Below, in pieces: positions 17,670-25,533 of a stretch of DNA of 64,000 nucleotides. The position numbers and the translations under genes were made by a program. Position 1 is the first letter of the stretch; each line of letters starts with the position of its first letter. Source of the DNA: Niameybacter massiliensis (lineage in GTDB: Bacteria > Bacillota > Clostridia > Lachnospirales > Cellulosilyticaceae); NCBI RefSeq assembly GCF_001282685.1, contig NZ_LN875034.1, positions 585,551-649,550 on the forward strand, written 5' to 3'. The notes beneath the pieces were generated by a model. It ran no database searches. It was given only the letters and a program-made list of their open reading frames with translations, and had not been told where the DNA came from.

Positions 17670-18483
17670 TAAAATACTTTTAGCTTTACAAGAGGATATT
17701 ACAAGTGAGGATGTTACAACCAATGCTATAGTAAGAAAACCTACACCAGCTCGCGCAGAACTGATTTGTAAGCAAGATGGTATATTAGCAGGGATTGAAG
17801 TTTTTAGACGTACTTTTGAACTATTAGGTGATATTTGTTTTACAACAGAGTATCAAGATGGAGCATCTATTAAAAAGGGGGATTTAATAGGTGTACTTGA
17901 AGGAGATGCAAAGGTTGTTTTATCAGGGGAGAGAACAGCGCTTAACTACCTTCAACGTATGAGTGGAATTGCGACCATGACAAATGAATTAGTAGCTGAA
18001 CTAGAAGGTAGCAAGACTAAACTACTAGATACACGTAAAACAACTCCAGGGATGCGCGTATTTGAAAAGTACGCTGTAAAAGTAGGAGGCGGATACAATC
18101 ATAGATTTAATCTATCAGATGGTATTCTTATAAAGGATAATCATATTGGAGCAGCTGGTGGCGTGAAAGAAGCTATTGTAATGGCAAAAGAATATGCACC
18201 ATTTGTAAGAAAGATAGAGGTAGAAGTAGAAAATCTAGATATGTTAGAGGAAGCATTAGAAGCAGGTGCAGATATTATTATGCTAGATAATATGTCACTA
18301 GAGATGATGGAAGAAGCTGTACAAAAAGTTGCTGGAAGAGCACAAACAGAGTGTTCAGGTAACGTATCTAAAGAAAGATTAAAAGATATTGCTAAGGTAG
18401 GAGTAGACTATGTGTCTTGCGGAGCACTTACACATTCAGCACCTATATTGGACTTTTCACTTAAAAATTTAATAAATCTATAA
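17632..18483 (+). CDS. nadC: Nicotinate-nucleotide pyrophosphorylase (carboxylating)
   Basis: Quinolinate phosphoribosyltransferase, which makes nicotinate mononucleotide from quinolinate and PRPP. Conserved segments are ALQEDITSEDVTTNAI, ICKQDGILAGIEV, SGERTALNYLQRMSGIAT, LLDTRKTTPGMRVFEKYAVKVGG (split here only by position), DGILIKDNHI and ADIIMLDNMS. The start is uncertain: GTG 17602, ATG 17620, ATG 17632 and ATG 17650 are in frame. I chose 17632 (283 residues), 11 bases after AAAGGA; 17650 would also fit the family's N-terminus. Either way the gene overlaps the end of nadB by 20-38 bases, so translation is probably coupled. Confidence 0.93.
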   Translation: MINGVTMTINVDDKILLALQEDITSEDVTTNAIVRKPTPARAELICKQDGILAGIEVFRRTFELLGDICFTTEYQDGASIKKGDLIGVLEGDAKVVLSGERTALNYLQRMSGIATMTNELVAELEGSKTKLLDTRKTTPGMRVFEKYAVKVGGGYNHRFNLSDGILIKDNHIGAAGGVKEAIVMAKEYAPFVRKIEVEVENLDMLEEALEAGADIIMLDNMSLEMMEEAVQKVAGRAQTECSGNVSKERLKDIAKVGVDYVSCGALTHSAPILDFSLKNLINL

Positions 18484-18587
18484 AGATGCCAAGATATTAC
18501 AGAATATCAAAAGATAATCAATGTACTTTTAAAGGATAAATATGTTAATGTCATAGTATAACAAATGCATAGATTTAGGAGGTTGAC

Positions 18588-18602
18588 GTGATATTAACAT
18601 GA
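18588..18602 (+). other. Possible four-codon leader ORF overlapping the next start
   Basis: AGGAGG (18577-18582) is ideally placed (5 bases) for GTG 18588, which reads GTG ATA TTA ACA TGA. Its stop overlaps ATG 18599 in the arrangement ATGA. The same AGGAGG is 16 bases from ATG 18599, too far for direct initiation. Translation of the small downstream gene may depend on re-initiation. Confidence 0.3.
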
Positions 18603-18817
18603 GAAGAGATGACTTTACTGCTGTTTTAGGAAAAACTTATATGAAGATGTGTATGTGGATGCCCTGGATTGCACTAATCCTGATATTAGGAGCTAAAACT
18701 TTAAATACATCATTTGAGAAAAGTGTTATTTATGTTGTTGCAACATTACTTATGATCAATGCTTTATATTTAGGATATAAATTTTTAATGTATAAGCAAA
18801 GTAAATGTTATAAATGA
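18599..18817 (+). CDS. Small two-helix membrane protein, unknown
   Basis: A 72-residue frame with two hydrophobic segments at about residues 19-35 (MWMPWIALILILGAK) and 44-64 (VIYVVATLLMINALYLGYKF), and a charged N-terminus (MRRDDF), so probably an integral membrane hairpin. I do not recognise a family. It follows nadC by 115 bases and ends before a strong bidirectional terminator. The ribosome binding site is unusually far from the ATG (see 18588-18602). It may be a real gene or a chance frame; hydrophobic composition and a clean terminator favour a gene. Confidence 0.5.
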   Translation: MRRDDFTAVLGKTYMKMCMWMPWIALILILGAKTLNTSFEKSVIYVVATLLMINALYLGYKFLMYKQSKCYK

Positions 18818-18853
18818 TTGATTATAATTTAGGCATATGTAAAATATCTATAT

Positions 18854-18895
18854 AAAATATTAAAGGGCTACCATGGGGTAGCCCTTTAATATTTT
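18854..18895. terminator. Bidirectional terminator between the small ORF and dapA
   Basis: A perfect 19 bp stem (18854-18872 with 18877-18895) with a 4-base loop has A- and T-rich arms, giving T-runs on both strands. Confidence 0.9.
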
Positions 18896-18915
18896 ATTGT
18901 TACTTAGTAAGGAAT

Positions 18916-19797
18916 TTATTTAAGAAGTCCATATTGAGTAAGAACCTTTTGAAGGACAGCTTCATTTTGTGGTTCCATGTCAATAAGAGGAAGACGACAT
19001 CCACCTACATTCATACCCATTAAATTCATTGCTTTCTTTACAGGTACTGGACTTGGTTCGCAAAAGAGTGCTTTAACCATAGGAAGTACTTGAAGTTGAA
19101 GTTTTCTTGCAGTTTCAATATCACCATCAAAGAAAGCTTGGCAAAGTGCATGTGTATCACTAGGGATGATATTAGCCATAACAGAGATTACGCCTTTACC
19201 ACCGAATGCAAGATAAGGAAGTACAAGTCCATCTTCACCGGAATAAATACTAAAATCACTTGGGCAAATATTCATAAGTTCTCCCACATGAGAGAAGTTA
19301 CATTCTTTAATTGCTACGATATTTTCGATTTGAGCAAGTTTTGCTGTTGTTTCAGGAGCTAAGTCTAATACAGTACGTGAAGGTACATTGTAAAGAATAA
19401 TTGGTGTAGATACACTTTTAGCAATAGCACTAAAATGTTCATAAAGTCCTTTTTGAGAAGTTTTGTTATAGTAAGGAACTACGCTAAGAATAGCATCTAC
19501 TCCTACAGACTCAGCATAACGGCTTGTAGCAATAGCATGATGTGTATCATTACTTCCAGCACCTGCAATAACAGGAATACGTTTAGCCACCTTTTCTACA
19601 GTATATCGAATAGCTTCGCGATGTTCTTCCATAGGCATTGTAGGGGCTTCACCTGTTGTACCACAAATAATAATGGCATCAGTACCTTCAGCAATGTGCC
19701 ATTCAATGAGTTCTCCTAATTTATCAAAATCAATACCCGTTTCATTGAAAGGGGTAATAATTGCAACACCAGAACCAGTAAAAATTGGTTGTTTCAT
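18916..19797 (-). CDS. dapA: 4-hydroxy-tetrahydrodipicolinate synthase
   Basis: A class I aldolase-like TIM barrel of 293 residues that condenses pyruvate with aspartate semialdehyde, the first committed step to diaminopimelate and lysine. [10 protein letters not shown] at 45-54, [14 protein letters not shown] at 109-122, LYNVPSRT at 135-142 with Tyr136, and VAIKECNFS with the Schiff-base Lys164 are all present. GGAGGAC precedes the ATG on the minus strand. It stands alone between the terminator and the divergent hpf region; no lysine riboswitch is apparent in the ~100 bases upstream. Confidence 0.96.
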   Translation of the reverse strand: MKQPIFTGSGVAIITPFNETGIDFDKLGELIEWHIAEGTDAIIICGTTGEAPTMPMEEHREAIRYTVEKVAKRIPVIAGAGSNDTHHAIATSRYAESVGVDAILSVVPYYNKTSQKGLYEHFSAIAKSVSTPIILYNVPSRTVLDLAPETTAKLAQIENIVAIKECNFSHVGELMNICPSDFSIYSGEDGLVLPYLAFGGKGVISVMANIIPSDTHALCQAFFDGDIETARKLQLQVLPMVKALFCEPSPVPVKKAMNLMGMNVGGCRLPLIDMEPQNEAVLQKVLTQYGLLK

Positions 19798-19833
19798 AAA
19801 AATGTCCTCCTTATAAATAAGTCATTCTAAGAT

Positions 19834-19839
19834 ATTATA
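19834..19839 (-). promoter_or_regulatory. Candidate -10 element of dapA
   Basis: TATAAT on the minus strand, with TATACT 17 bases upstream as a poor -35. The predicted start leaves a leader of about 30 bases before the ATG at 19797. Confidence 0.35.
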
Positions 19840-20091
19840 CTATGGGGATTACTAATAGTATATACAGGAATGACATAAGTGGGGCATAGCTCATATAATA
19901 TTTCTATATATTTTTGTAAATATGGAACATCTTGATAAAAAAATAAGAGTTAAATTTATATTTAAGTATAAAATAATAAAAAAATAAATTAAATTATATA
20001 TAAAAAAGAGGAAATAGAAATAAAACGTAGAATATATATATTATAAAGCTTACCAAGACAACAAGGTAGTGTATTGAAAGGAGAGATACAG

Positions 20092-20625
20092 ATGAAATAC
20101 AACATTATAGGTAAAAATATTGAGGTAACAAAAGGTCTTGAAAATGCAGTAGTAGATAAGCTTCATAAACTCGATAAGTACTTCAACGAGGAAACTCCAG
20201 TACAAGTGATGCTTAGTGTAGAAAAACAACGACACATTATCGAGATTACCATTCCTTTCAATGGACAAATTTTAAGAGGCGAGATAGATGGCAAAGATAT
20301 GTATGCAATTATTGATGATGCCGTTGCCATCATCGAAAGACAAGTGGTACGTTTTAAAAATAAATTAAGACGTCGCCATAGAGGCAATCCAATAGGATTT
20401 GCAGATGATTTTATGAGTGCAGATTATGATGAAGATGAAACACTTAGAATTGACAGAAGAAAACAATTTGCTGTTAAACCCATGGATATAGAAGAAGCTA
20501 TTATGCAGATGGAATTAGTGGGACATACATTCTTTGTTTATAGAGATGCACAAACTGAAGAGGTAAATGTAGTTTATAAACGTAAAAATGGAACATATGG
20601 ATTAATTGAGCCAGTAGTAAGTTAA
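20092..20625 (+). CDS. hpf: Ribosome hibernation promoting factor, long form
   Basis: A 177-residue long HPF, which binds the 30S subunit and dimerises 70S ribosomes into inactive 100S particles in stationary phase or stress. The N-terminal domain (residues 1-100) starts MKYNIIGKNIEVTKGLENAVVDKL, typical of the S30AE fold; a basic stretch RFKNKLRRRHRG follows. The C-terminal dimerisation domain (about 120-177) reads KPMDIEEAIMQMELVGHTFFVYRDAQTEEVNVVYKRKNGTYGLIEP. I chose ATG 20092 because AAAGGAGAGA sits just upstream; the longer frame's TTG at 20074 is unlikely. It has its own terminator. Confidence 0.95.
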   Translation: MKYNIIGKNIEVTKGLENAVVDKLHKLDKYFNEETPVQVMLSVEKQRHIIEITIPFNGQILRGEIDGKDMYAIIDDAVAIIERQVVRFKNKLRRRHRGNPIGFADDFMSADYDEDETLRIDRRKQFAVKPMDIEEAIMQMELVGHTFFVYRDAQTEEVNVVYKRKNGTYGLIEPVVS

Positions 20626-20647
20626 TTCATTCAATAAATAAGTACCT

Positions 20648-20678
20648 AGGAGACCATTTATAAAGATGGTCTCTTTTT
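20648..20678 (+). terminator. Terminator of hpf
   Basis: GAGACCAT (20650-20657) pairs with ATGGTCTC (20666-20673), followed by five T. Confidence 0.85.
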
Positions 20679-20776
20679 AATTTGGAAATATGATGAATAG
20701 GAAATTGGATTACATAAATATAATAAGGGTTTTAGGCGTATAATAATTAAAGTCTATTGAAAATAAGGGGAAGTGC

Positions 20777-20805
20777 TTGATAAAACTAAGATTAAAAGGT
20801 AAAAT
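20777..20805 (+). promoter_or_regulatory. Sigma-A promoter of deoD
   Basis: TTGATA (20777-20782), a 17-base spacer and TAAAAT (20800-20805); each hexamer differs from consensus by one base. Confidence 0.7.
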
Positions 20806-20821
20806 ATTACATAAGCCTTTC

Positions 20822-20869
20822 TCTACCTTGCAAACTGAATCCGTGACATGATACATTGAAAAAGGTAGA
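20822..20869 (+). other. Hairpin in the deoD leader
   Basis: TCTACCTT (20822-20829) pairs with AAGGTAGA (20862-20869) around a 32-base loop, between the promoter and AGGAGG. It does not match a purine riboswitch that I can recognise, so function is unknown. Confidence 0.35.
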
Positions 20870-20897
20870 TGAAAAAATTTCATACAGGAGGATTATT

Positions 20898-21611
20898 ATG
20901 AATAATACACCAACTCCACATAACGGCGCAAAACTAGGTGATATTGCAAAAACAGTATTAATGCCTGGTGACCCATTACGTGCAAAATTTTTAGCAGATA
21001 CTTATTTAGAGGATGTAGTACAATACAACTCTGTAAGAGGAATGTACGGATATACAGGAACTTATAAAGGAAAACGCGTATCTGTTCAAGGACATGGTAT
21101 GGGAATTCCATCTATTGGAATCTATACTTATGAGCTTTTCAATTTCTATGGTGTTGAAAATATCATTCGTATTGGTTCAGCTGGTGCGATTGATGAAAGT
21201 CTTCACATCGGTGATATCGTAATCGGTATGGGTGCATGTACAAACTCAAACTATGAGGATCAATATAAATTACCAGGTCGTTTCTCTGCAATTGCTTCAT
21301 TTGATCTTGTAAAAAAAGCAGCAGACGAAGCTGAACGCTTAGGATATACTTACAAAGTAGGTAACTTATTATCAAGTGATACATTCTATGATGATGGCCA
21401 AACTCTTAAAGATTGGCAAAAAATGGGTGTATTAGCAGTTGAGATGGAAGCAACAGCACTTTATATGAATGCTGCACGTGCAGGTAAAAAAGCACTTACA
21501 ATTTGTACAGTTTCAGATTGCCCATTCACAGGAGAAGCAACAACAGCTGAAGAACGTCAAACTAAATTCACTCAAATGATGGATGTAGCATTATCATTAA
21601 TCGAAGAGTAA
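20898..21611 (+). CDS. deoD: Purine nucleoside phosphorylase, DeoD type
   Basis: A 237-residue hexameric-type PNP that splits purine (deoxy)ribonucleosides with phosphate to base and (deoxy)ribose 1-phosphate. [18 protein letters not shown] near 26-43 is the DeoD signature with phosphate-binding Gly and Arg. [16 protein letters not shown] near 64-79, [20 protein letters not shown], the VEMEATALY segment with the Met/Glu ribose contacts, and TVSDCPF with the catalytic Asp follow. The start is ATG 20898, seven bases after AGGAGG; the frame open from TTG 20856 lacks a binding site. It is monocistronic with its own promoter and terminator. Confidence 0.95.
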   Translation: MNNTPTPHNGAKLGDIAKTVLMPGDPLRAKFLADTYLEDVVQYNSVRGMYGYTGTYKGKRVSVQGHGMGIPSIGIYTYELFNFYGVENIIRIGSAGAIDESLHIGDIVIGMGACTNSNYEDQYKLPGRFSAIASFDLVKKAADEAERLGYTYKVGNLLSSDTFYDDGQTLKDWQKMGVLAVEMEATALYMNAARAGKKALTICTVSDCPFTGEATTAEERQTKFTQMMDVALSLIEE

Positions 21612-21614
21612 GAT

Positions 21615-21648
21615 TAAAGGCCGAGTAATTAAACTACTCGGTCTTTTG
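21615..21648 (+). terminator. Terminator of deoD
   Basis: CCGAGTA (21621-21627) pairs with TACTCGG (21635-21641), then TCTTTTGTT. Confidence 0.75.
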
Positions 21649-21756
21649 TTATGTATAGGGATTAGCTTTTGAATTAAGTAGATTATATTTGATTAAAGTA
21701 TAGAGTTTACATTAGGCATGGAATTGCTATAGGCCATAAAGTAAGAAGATGTAAAA

Positions 21757-21790
21757 ATTAAATGATATAAATTAAATGATATAAATTAAA
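21757..21790. repeat. Short AT-rich tandem repeat
   Basis: The 14-mer ATTAAATGATATAA occurs about 2.4 times in tandem in the gap before the gene at 21883. Confidence 0.7.
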
Positions 21791-21882
21791 GATATTGAAT
21801 AATGAGGTCAATATAGACTACAATAGAAGTAAGTGGAAGAAAATGTATTAAGGCCATTACAATTTTTGAGAACACTTAATGA

Positions 21883-22440
21883 TTGGGGGGATTGAGTACG
21901 AAAACATGGTTTAATGGAGACGGTGAAAGTAAGAGGAAGTTTGGGGGTAACAATCGCAGAGGGACTTTAAGTGATGAACTAAATAGAGCCGAACGGATAG
22001 GGAAGCAACTTAGGTGTGATGAAGCAGAGCTTAAGCCTATACAAATGTCTATACCAGTTCCGTCCAAACGCGAGTTGGTAATAGAAGAAATAGCCAAAGA
22101 AGCAAAGCCCAATTTAAATATAAATGAACCTTGGCAACCACAAAGAGTAGCTATTGACTATGAGATTAGATATGGAAGTAGGGAAGAGGCTCAATTATCA
22201 CCAAGTACTGAAAAAATGGTATCAGATACTGTATCACCAATTCAGGCAAATATCACAATATCTTTTGACAAAGATCATACAATGGCCTTTAATATGAATA
22301 TAGAATCTATTATTATGATTTTAAATAGTTCAGGAGAACAATTCGATTTTAAAATCACAAATGATGGTGAAGGTGGGCAAAAATTAAATATTACTGCTCC
22401 AACTAAGGTCCTTTATAAGATCTTAGCTTTATTTGAATAA
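21883..22440 (+). CDS. Unassigned protein
   Basis: A frame of up to 185 residues that I do not recognise. The start is unclear: only TTG codons (21883, 21892) occur in the first part, beside a GGGGGG run that is too close to 21892 to be a normal binding site; the next Met is near residue 55. The N-terminal third is basic and polar (ESKRKFGGNNRRGTLSDELNRAERIGKQ). The C-terminal third looks like a small beta-rich domain (QANITISFDKDHTMAFNMNIESIIMIL, then LNITAPTKVLYKIL). No signal peptide or membrane helix is visible. It lies 19 bases before the next unknown gene, so the two are probably cotranscribed. Confidence 0.6.
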   Translation: MGGLSTKTWFNGDGESKRKFGGNNRRGTLSDELNRAERIGKQLRCDEAELKPIQMSIPVPSKRELVIEEIAKEAKPNLNINEPWQPQRVAIDYEIRYGSREEAQLSPSTEKMVSDTVSPIQANITISFDKDHTMAFNMNIESIIMILNSSGEQFDFKITNDGEGGQKLNITAPTKVLYKILALFE

Positions 22441-22459
22441 CCTAGAAGGATGTGACTAT

Positions 22460-22948
22460 ATGGAACTTAAATGCACAAAGGAAGAGTTTAAAGCATTATT
22501 AGACTTAGTATATGCAGGGAATTTATTAATTAATGGGATGAGAGAAGTAGATGAACGTATTTTACCTCACTCAGAAATGGAACAAAAGATCTTTGCTATG
22601 GCAAAAGAATTTGGCTATGAAGAACTTATTGAGTTTGATGACGAATTTAATGAATATATGCCTACTAGAGCCTATGAAAATAGTGAAGTAAATGACTATA
22701 TCGATGCATATGAAGATAAAGTATTCTGGGAAGAACTTGTTGTACGTATGGCACGTAGACAAGCGCTTAATGAGTTAGGTGATGAAAATCCTGACATGAC
22801 AAGTGCAGAACTTAGACAAAGACAAATTGAATTAGAAGAATATTATGAAGATGAATTTATTGAAAATGGTATCTATCATTTAAAATGGATTAGACCTGAA
22901 ATTCAATCTGAAGAAGCAGCAAAAAAAGGAAGCAAATTAGAAGATTAA
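22460..22948 (+). CDS. Acidic cytoplasmic protein, unknown
   Basis: Start ATG 22460, preceded by AGAAGGATGTG, gives 162 residues beginning MELKCTKEEFKALLDLVYAG. Strongly acidic and apparently helical: DEFNEYMPTRAYENSEVNDYI in the middle and RQRQIELEEYYEDEFIENGI later. No signal peptide or membrane segment, and no motif that I can name. It is the second gene after 21883 and ends at a strong terminator whose stem begins at the stop codon. Confidence 0.7.
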   Translation: MELKCTKEEFKALLDLVYAGNLLINGMREVDERILPHSEMEQKIFAMAKEFGYEELIEFDDEFNEYMPTRAYENSEVNDYIDAYEDKVFWEELVVRMARRQALNELGDENPDMTSAELRQRQIELEEYYEDEFIENGIYHLKWIRPEIQSEEAAKKGSKLED

Positions 22949-22989
22949 GAAAGAGGCGATTACATATTTGTAATCGCCTCTTTCTTTTC
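22948..22989 (+). terminator. Terminator after the unknown gene pair
   Basis: A 17 bp stem (22948-22964 with 22969-22985) is followed by TTTC and further T/A-rich sequence. Confidence 0.85.
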
Positions 22990-23010
22990 ATTATACCTAA
23001 AGATGGCATG

Positions 23011-23044
23011 CTTATCTTAATTCATTCATATGAATTAAGATAAG
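23011..23044. other. Perfect inverted repeat at the 3' end of the 5'-nucleotidase gene
   Basis: A 15 bp stem (23011-23025 with 23030-23044) and 4-base loop stand directly after the minus-strand stop. There is no T-run on the minus strand, so it may stabilise mRNA rather than terminate. Confidence 0.6.
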
Positions 23045-23045
23045 A

Positions 23046-24560
23046 CTATTTTTTTATAGTAATGTAGTTTGTTGGATCTACAGTTACATGCTTATGCTTC
23101 ATGAAGTAATCGATAATAATCTCTGGCATTTCAACTAGAATCTCTTGAACAACTTTGCAACTTGGATACATACCATATCCGCCTACACCACTATAACGAT
23201 AGTTATTCATAGCAAGTGTTAAAGTATCTTCTAGGCCCACTTCTTTATCATGAAGAGTCATGGAAACGACACGTTCACCTACTGGTTTTGTAAGGTCGAG
23301 AGTATAGTGAAGAGGAGCAAAATAATCATAGTTGTAATGAGATACTTTAGGCTTTAAGAATTTGTCTGAAATAGAGATTTCATCATTTTCTAAATGGAAG
23401 TAGCTTGCTGTGTTTTCAAGACCTTCTTTTAATATTTCTCCTGTAACTTCTAAGACAATTAATGTATTTGGGAAGATATAAGTAGAAACAATATCACGTA
23501 CTGTAACTTCTTGATTAAATCCTTTAACACTGTTGGCAAATGAAGTACAGGCGATGTCAGCACCGCTACGTTCTAATTGAACTTGGTTAATAAAGTTTGC
23601 AAGTGGTGTACCATGAAGAGCCATTTCTAAATGATCACTTGGTGTAAGGGGCATGTTTAAGAAACCAACAGGTTCATCTAACCAAGTTTGAAGAGCTGAT
23701 TCAATAGGCATTAACTCATTATAAAGACGTTCATTGTATTCAATACCTGTTGAAATAAGTTCAGATTGTGTAGATGTTGTTCCATCTTCAGCTACCTCAA
23801 CTTCAACTTTAGCAAATTGAGTACCATATTGAGGTGTTTGAACAAGATGCGTACCACAGATTTCTTTGCCAAACATAGGTATATGTTGGTGACCTGTAAG
23901 AAGTACATCAAAATCAAAAGCTTCACAAATGGCATAAGCTAAGTTTTCTTTGCTCTCACTTAATTTTTTATTTGTTTCTAGATCATATTCTAATCCGCCG
24001 TGGTAAATTCCTACCATTAAATCTACCTGACCTTTAAGTGCTTCATAACTTGGGCGAATGCTATCAAGTGTAGCAGATACCATAAAGTTAGTTAAGTTTT
24101 CTTTCTTTTCCCATACAGGAATAAATTCTGTACTTACTCCAATTAAACCTACTTTTAATCCATTTTCTAATGTATGAATAGCATGTTTTTGAATAGGAAG
24201 TTGGTCTAGTTTATCATCTACATTCGTACAAAGACATGTAGCATTTACATAATCTAAGTAGCTTTTTAAATAATCATAGCCATAGTTAAAGTCATGATTT
24301 CCTAAAGTAATATAGTCATAACCAGCCACATTCATAACTTCTGCAATTGGATTTTTAGGTAAAGGTTGGCGACTTAAAAAAGTTGTAAAAGGAGAACCTT
24401 GAATAGTATCTCCACCATCTATAATTAAAGTATTTCCATCCTTTTTAAATTGTTCCATCATACATAAGAAACCTTGTGGTTTCTTTTCTTGGTCTCTATA
24501 ATCAGTTGGATAAACATATCCATGAACATCAGATGTAAAATAAAGCGTTAGTTTTTTCAT
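23046..24560 (-). CDS. Cytoplasmic 5'-nucleotidase / 2',3'-cyclic phosphodiesterase family protein
   Basis: Start ATG 24560 with GAGGTG six bases upstream gives 504 residues; the frame extends to a GTG at 24569 that overlaps the binding site. An N-terminal calcineurin-like metallophosphatase domain has FTSDVHGYV, IDGGDTIQGSP, TLGNHDFNYG, GIYHGGLEYD and LLTGHQH, the complete set of metal ligands. A C-terminal 5'-nucleotidase domain follows (HGTPLANFINQVQLERSGADIACTS split across about residue 320 on, with the YRYSGVGGYGMYP segment near 470). Family members are usually exported, but this one starts at the catalytic domain with no signal peptide, so it should act in the cytoplasm on nucleotides or related phosphate esters. 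Confidence 0.88.
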   Translation of the reverse strand: MKKLTLYFTSDVHGYVYPTDYRDQEKKPQGFLCMMEQFKKDGNTLIIDGGDTIQGSPFTTFLSRQPLPKNPIAEVMNVAGYDYITLGNHDFNYGYDYLKSYLDYVNATCLCTNVDDKLDQLPIQKHAIHTLENGLKVGLIGVSTEFIPVWEKKENLTNFMVSATLDSIRPSYEALKGQVDLMVGIYHGGLEYDLETNKKLSESKENLAYAICEAFDFDVLLTGHQHIPMFGKEICGTHLVQTPQYGTQFAKVEVEVAEDGTTSTQSELISTGIEYNERLYNELMPIESALQTWLDEPVGFLNMPLTPSDHLEMALHGTPLANFINQVQLERSGADIACTSFANSVKGFNQEVTVRDIVSTYIFPNTLIVLEVTGEILKEGLENTASYFHLENDEISISDKFLKPKVSHYNYDYFAPLHYTLDLTKPVGERVVSMTLHDKEVGLEDTLTLAMNNYRYSGVGGYGMYPSCKVVQEILVEMPEIIIDYFMKHKHVTVDPTNYITIKK

Positions 24561-24765
24561 AAAGTGCACCTCGTGAGTAATTTAAACAATCTCATGTATT
24601 ATATCAATAAATAACAAATCAAGCTATCTTTAGGATATGAATTAAAAAGAAAAAATATAGTTGTAAAAATTTTGCTAATTAACCAATGTATTTAGTGTTT
24701 TAGTCTATAATGAGATTAAGAGAAAAGTCTAAACTGAAAAAATATAGAAAGATAGGAGGGATAGG

Positions 24766-25533
24766 ATGATTCAAGTAAAACATCTTACCAAGACTTTTGT
24801 AAGAACGGTTAAATCAGGAAAAAGAATAGTGAAGGAAGATTTTAATGCGGTCGAGGATGTGTCCTTTGAGGTAGGAAAAGGAGAAGTGTATGGCATTTTA
24901 GGACCTAATGGTGCAGGTAAAACAACATTGCTTAGAATGCTAGCAGGTATTTTAACACCTACCTCGGGTGAAATAGTAGTTGGAGGCATTGAGTATAAGA
25001 AAGATAAGAATCAAGCTAAAAACCTTATTGGGTACTTATCGGGTAATACTAAATTATATGGTAGATTATCTCCAAGAGAAGTATTAGAAATCTTTGGGGG
25101 ACTTTACTCTATAGATAAGGCTACGTTAGATACAAGGATTGAAGAGATTATAGAACTATTAGATATGAGGAGCTTCGTAGATAATCGCATAGATAGACTT
25201 TCTACAGGGCAGACACAAAGAGCCTCTATTGCAAGGTGCCTTATACATTCACCAGAACTCTATATTTTTGATGAACCTACATTAGGATTAGATGTATTAA
25301 GTAGTAGAACGATTATTGACTTCATGAAGAGTGAGAAGGAAAAAGGGAAAACAGTTCTCTATTCAACTCACTATATGGAAGAGGCTGAAGCTTTATGTGA
25401 TCATATTATTATGATACATGAGGGGTGCATACTAGCGATGGGAACAAGTGATGAACTTAAATCTATGACTCAGACACATAATTTAAGAGATGCATTCATT
25501 CAACTCATGGAAGAAAAGGAGGTCATAGAATGA
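24766..25533 (+). CDS. ABC exporter ATPase, NatA type
   Basis: A 255-residue ATPase for the permease encoded next. Walker A GPNGAGKTT is near residue 46, the signature LSTGQTQRASIARCLIHSPELYI follows near 145, Walker B is IFDEPTLGLD, and the H-loop is YSTHYMEEAEALCDH. The domain order and the CcmA-like C-terminus fit the NatA/drug-exporter group. GGAGGGATAGG precedes the ATG. Its stop overlaps the ATG of the permease gene by four bases (ATGA), so translation is coupled. A perfect TATAAT at 24706 may be its -10, without a good -35. Confidence 0.92.
   Translation: MIQVKHLTKTFVRTVKSGKRIVKEDFNAVEDVSFEVGKGEVYGILGPNGAGKTTLLRMLAGILTPTSGEIVVGGIEYKKDKNQAKNLIGYLSGNTKLYGRLSPREVLEIFGGLYSIDKATLDTRIEEIIELLDMRSFVDNRIDRLSTGQTQRASIARCLIHSPELYIFDEPTLGLDVLSSRTIIDFMKSEKEKGKTVLYSTHYMEEAEALCDHIIMIHEGCILAMGTSDELKSMTQTHNLRDAFIQLMEEKEVIE

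Noticed and set aside
20074-20091. Upstream TTG start for hpf
   Set aside because: The region contains the AAAGGAGAGA binding site for ATG 20092, and the family's N-terminus begins at that ATG.
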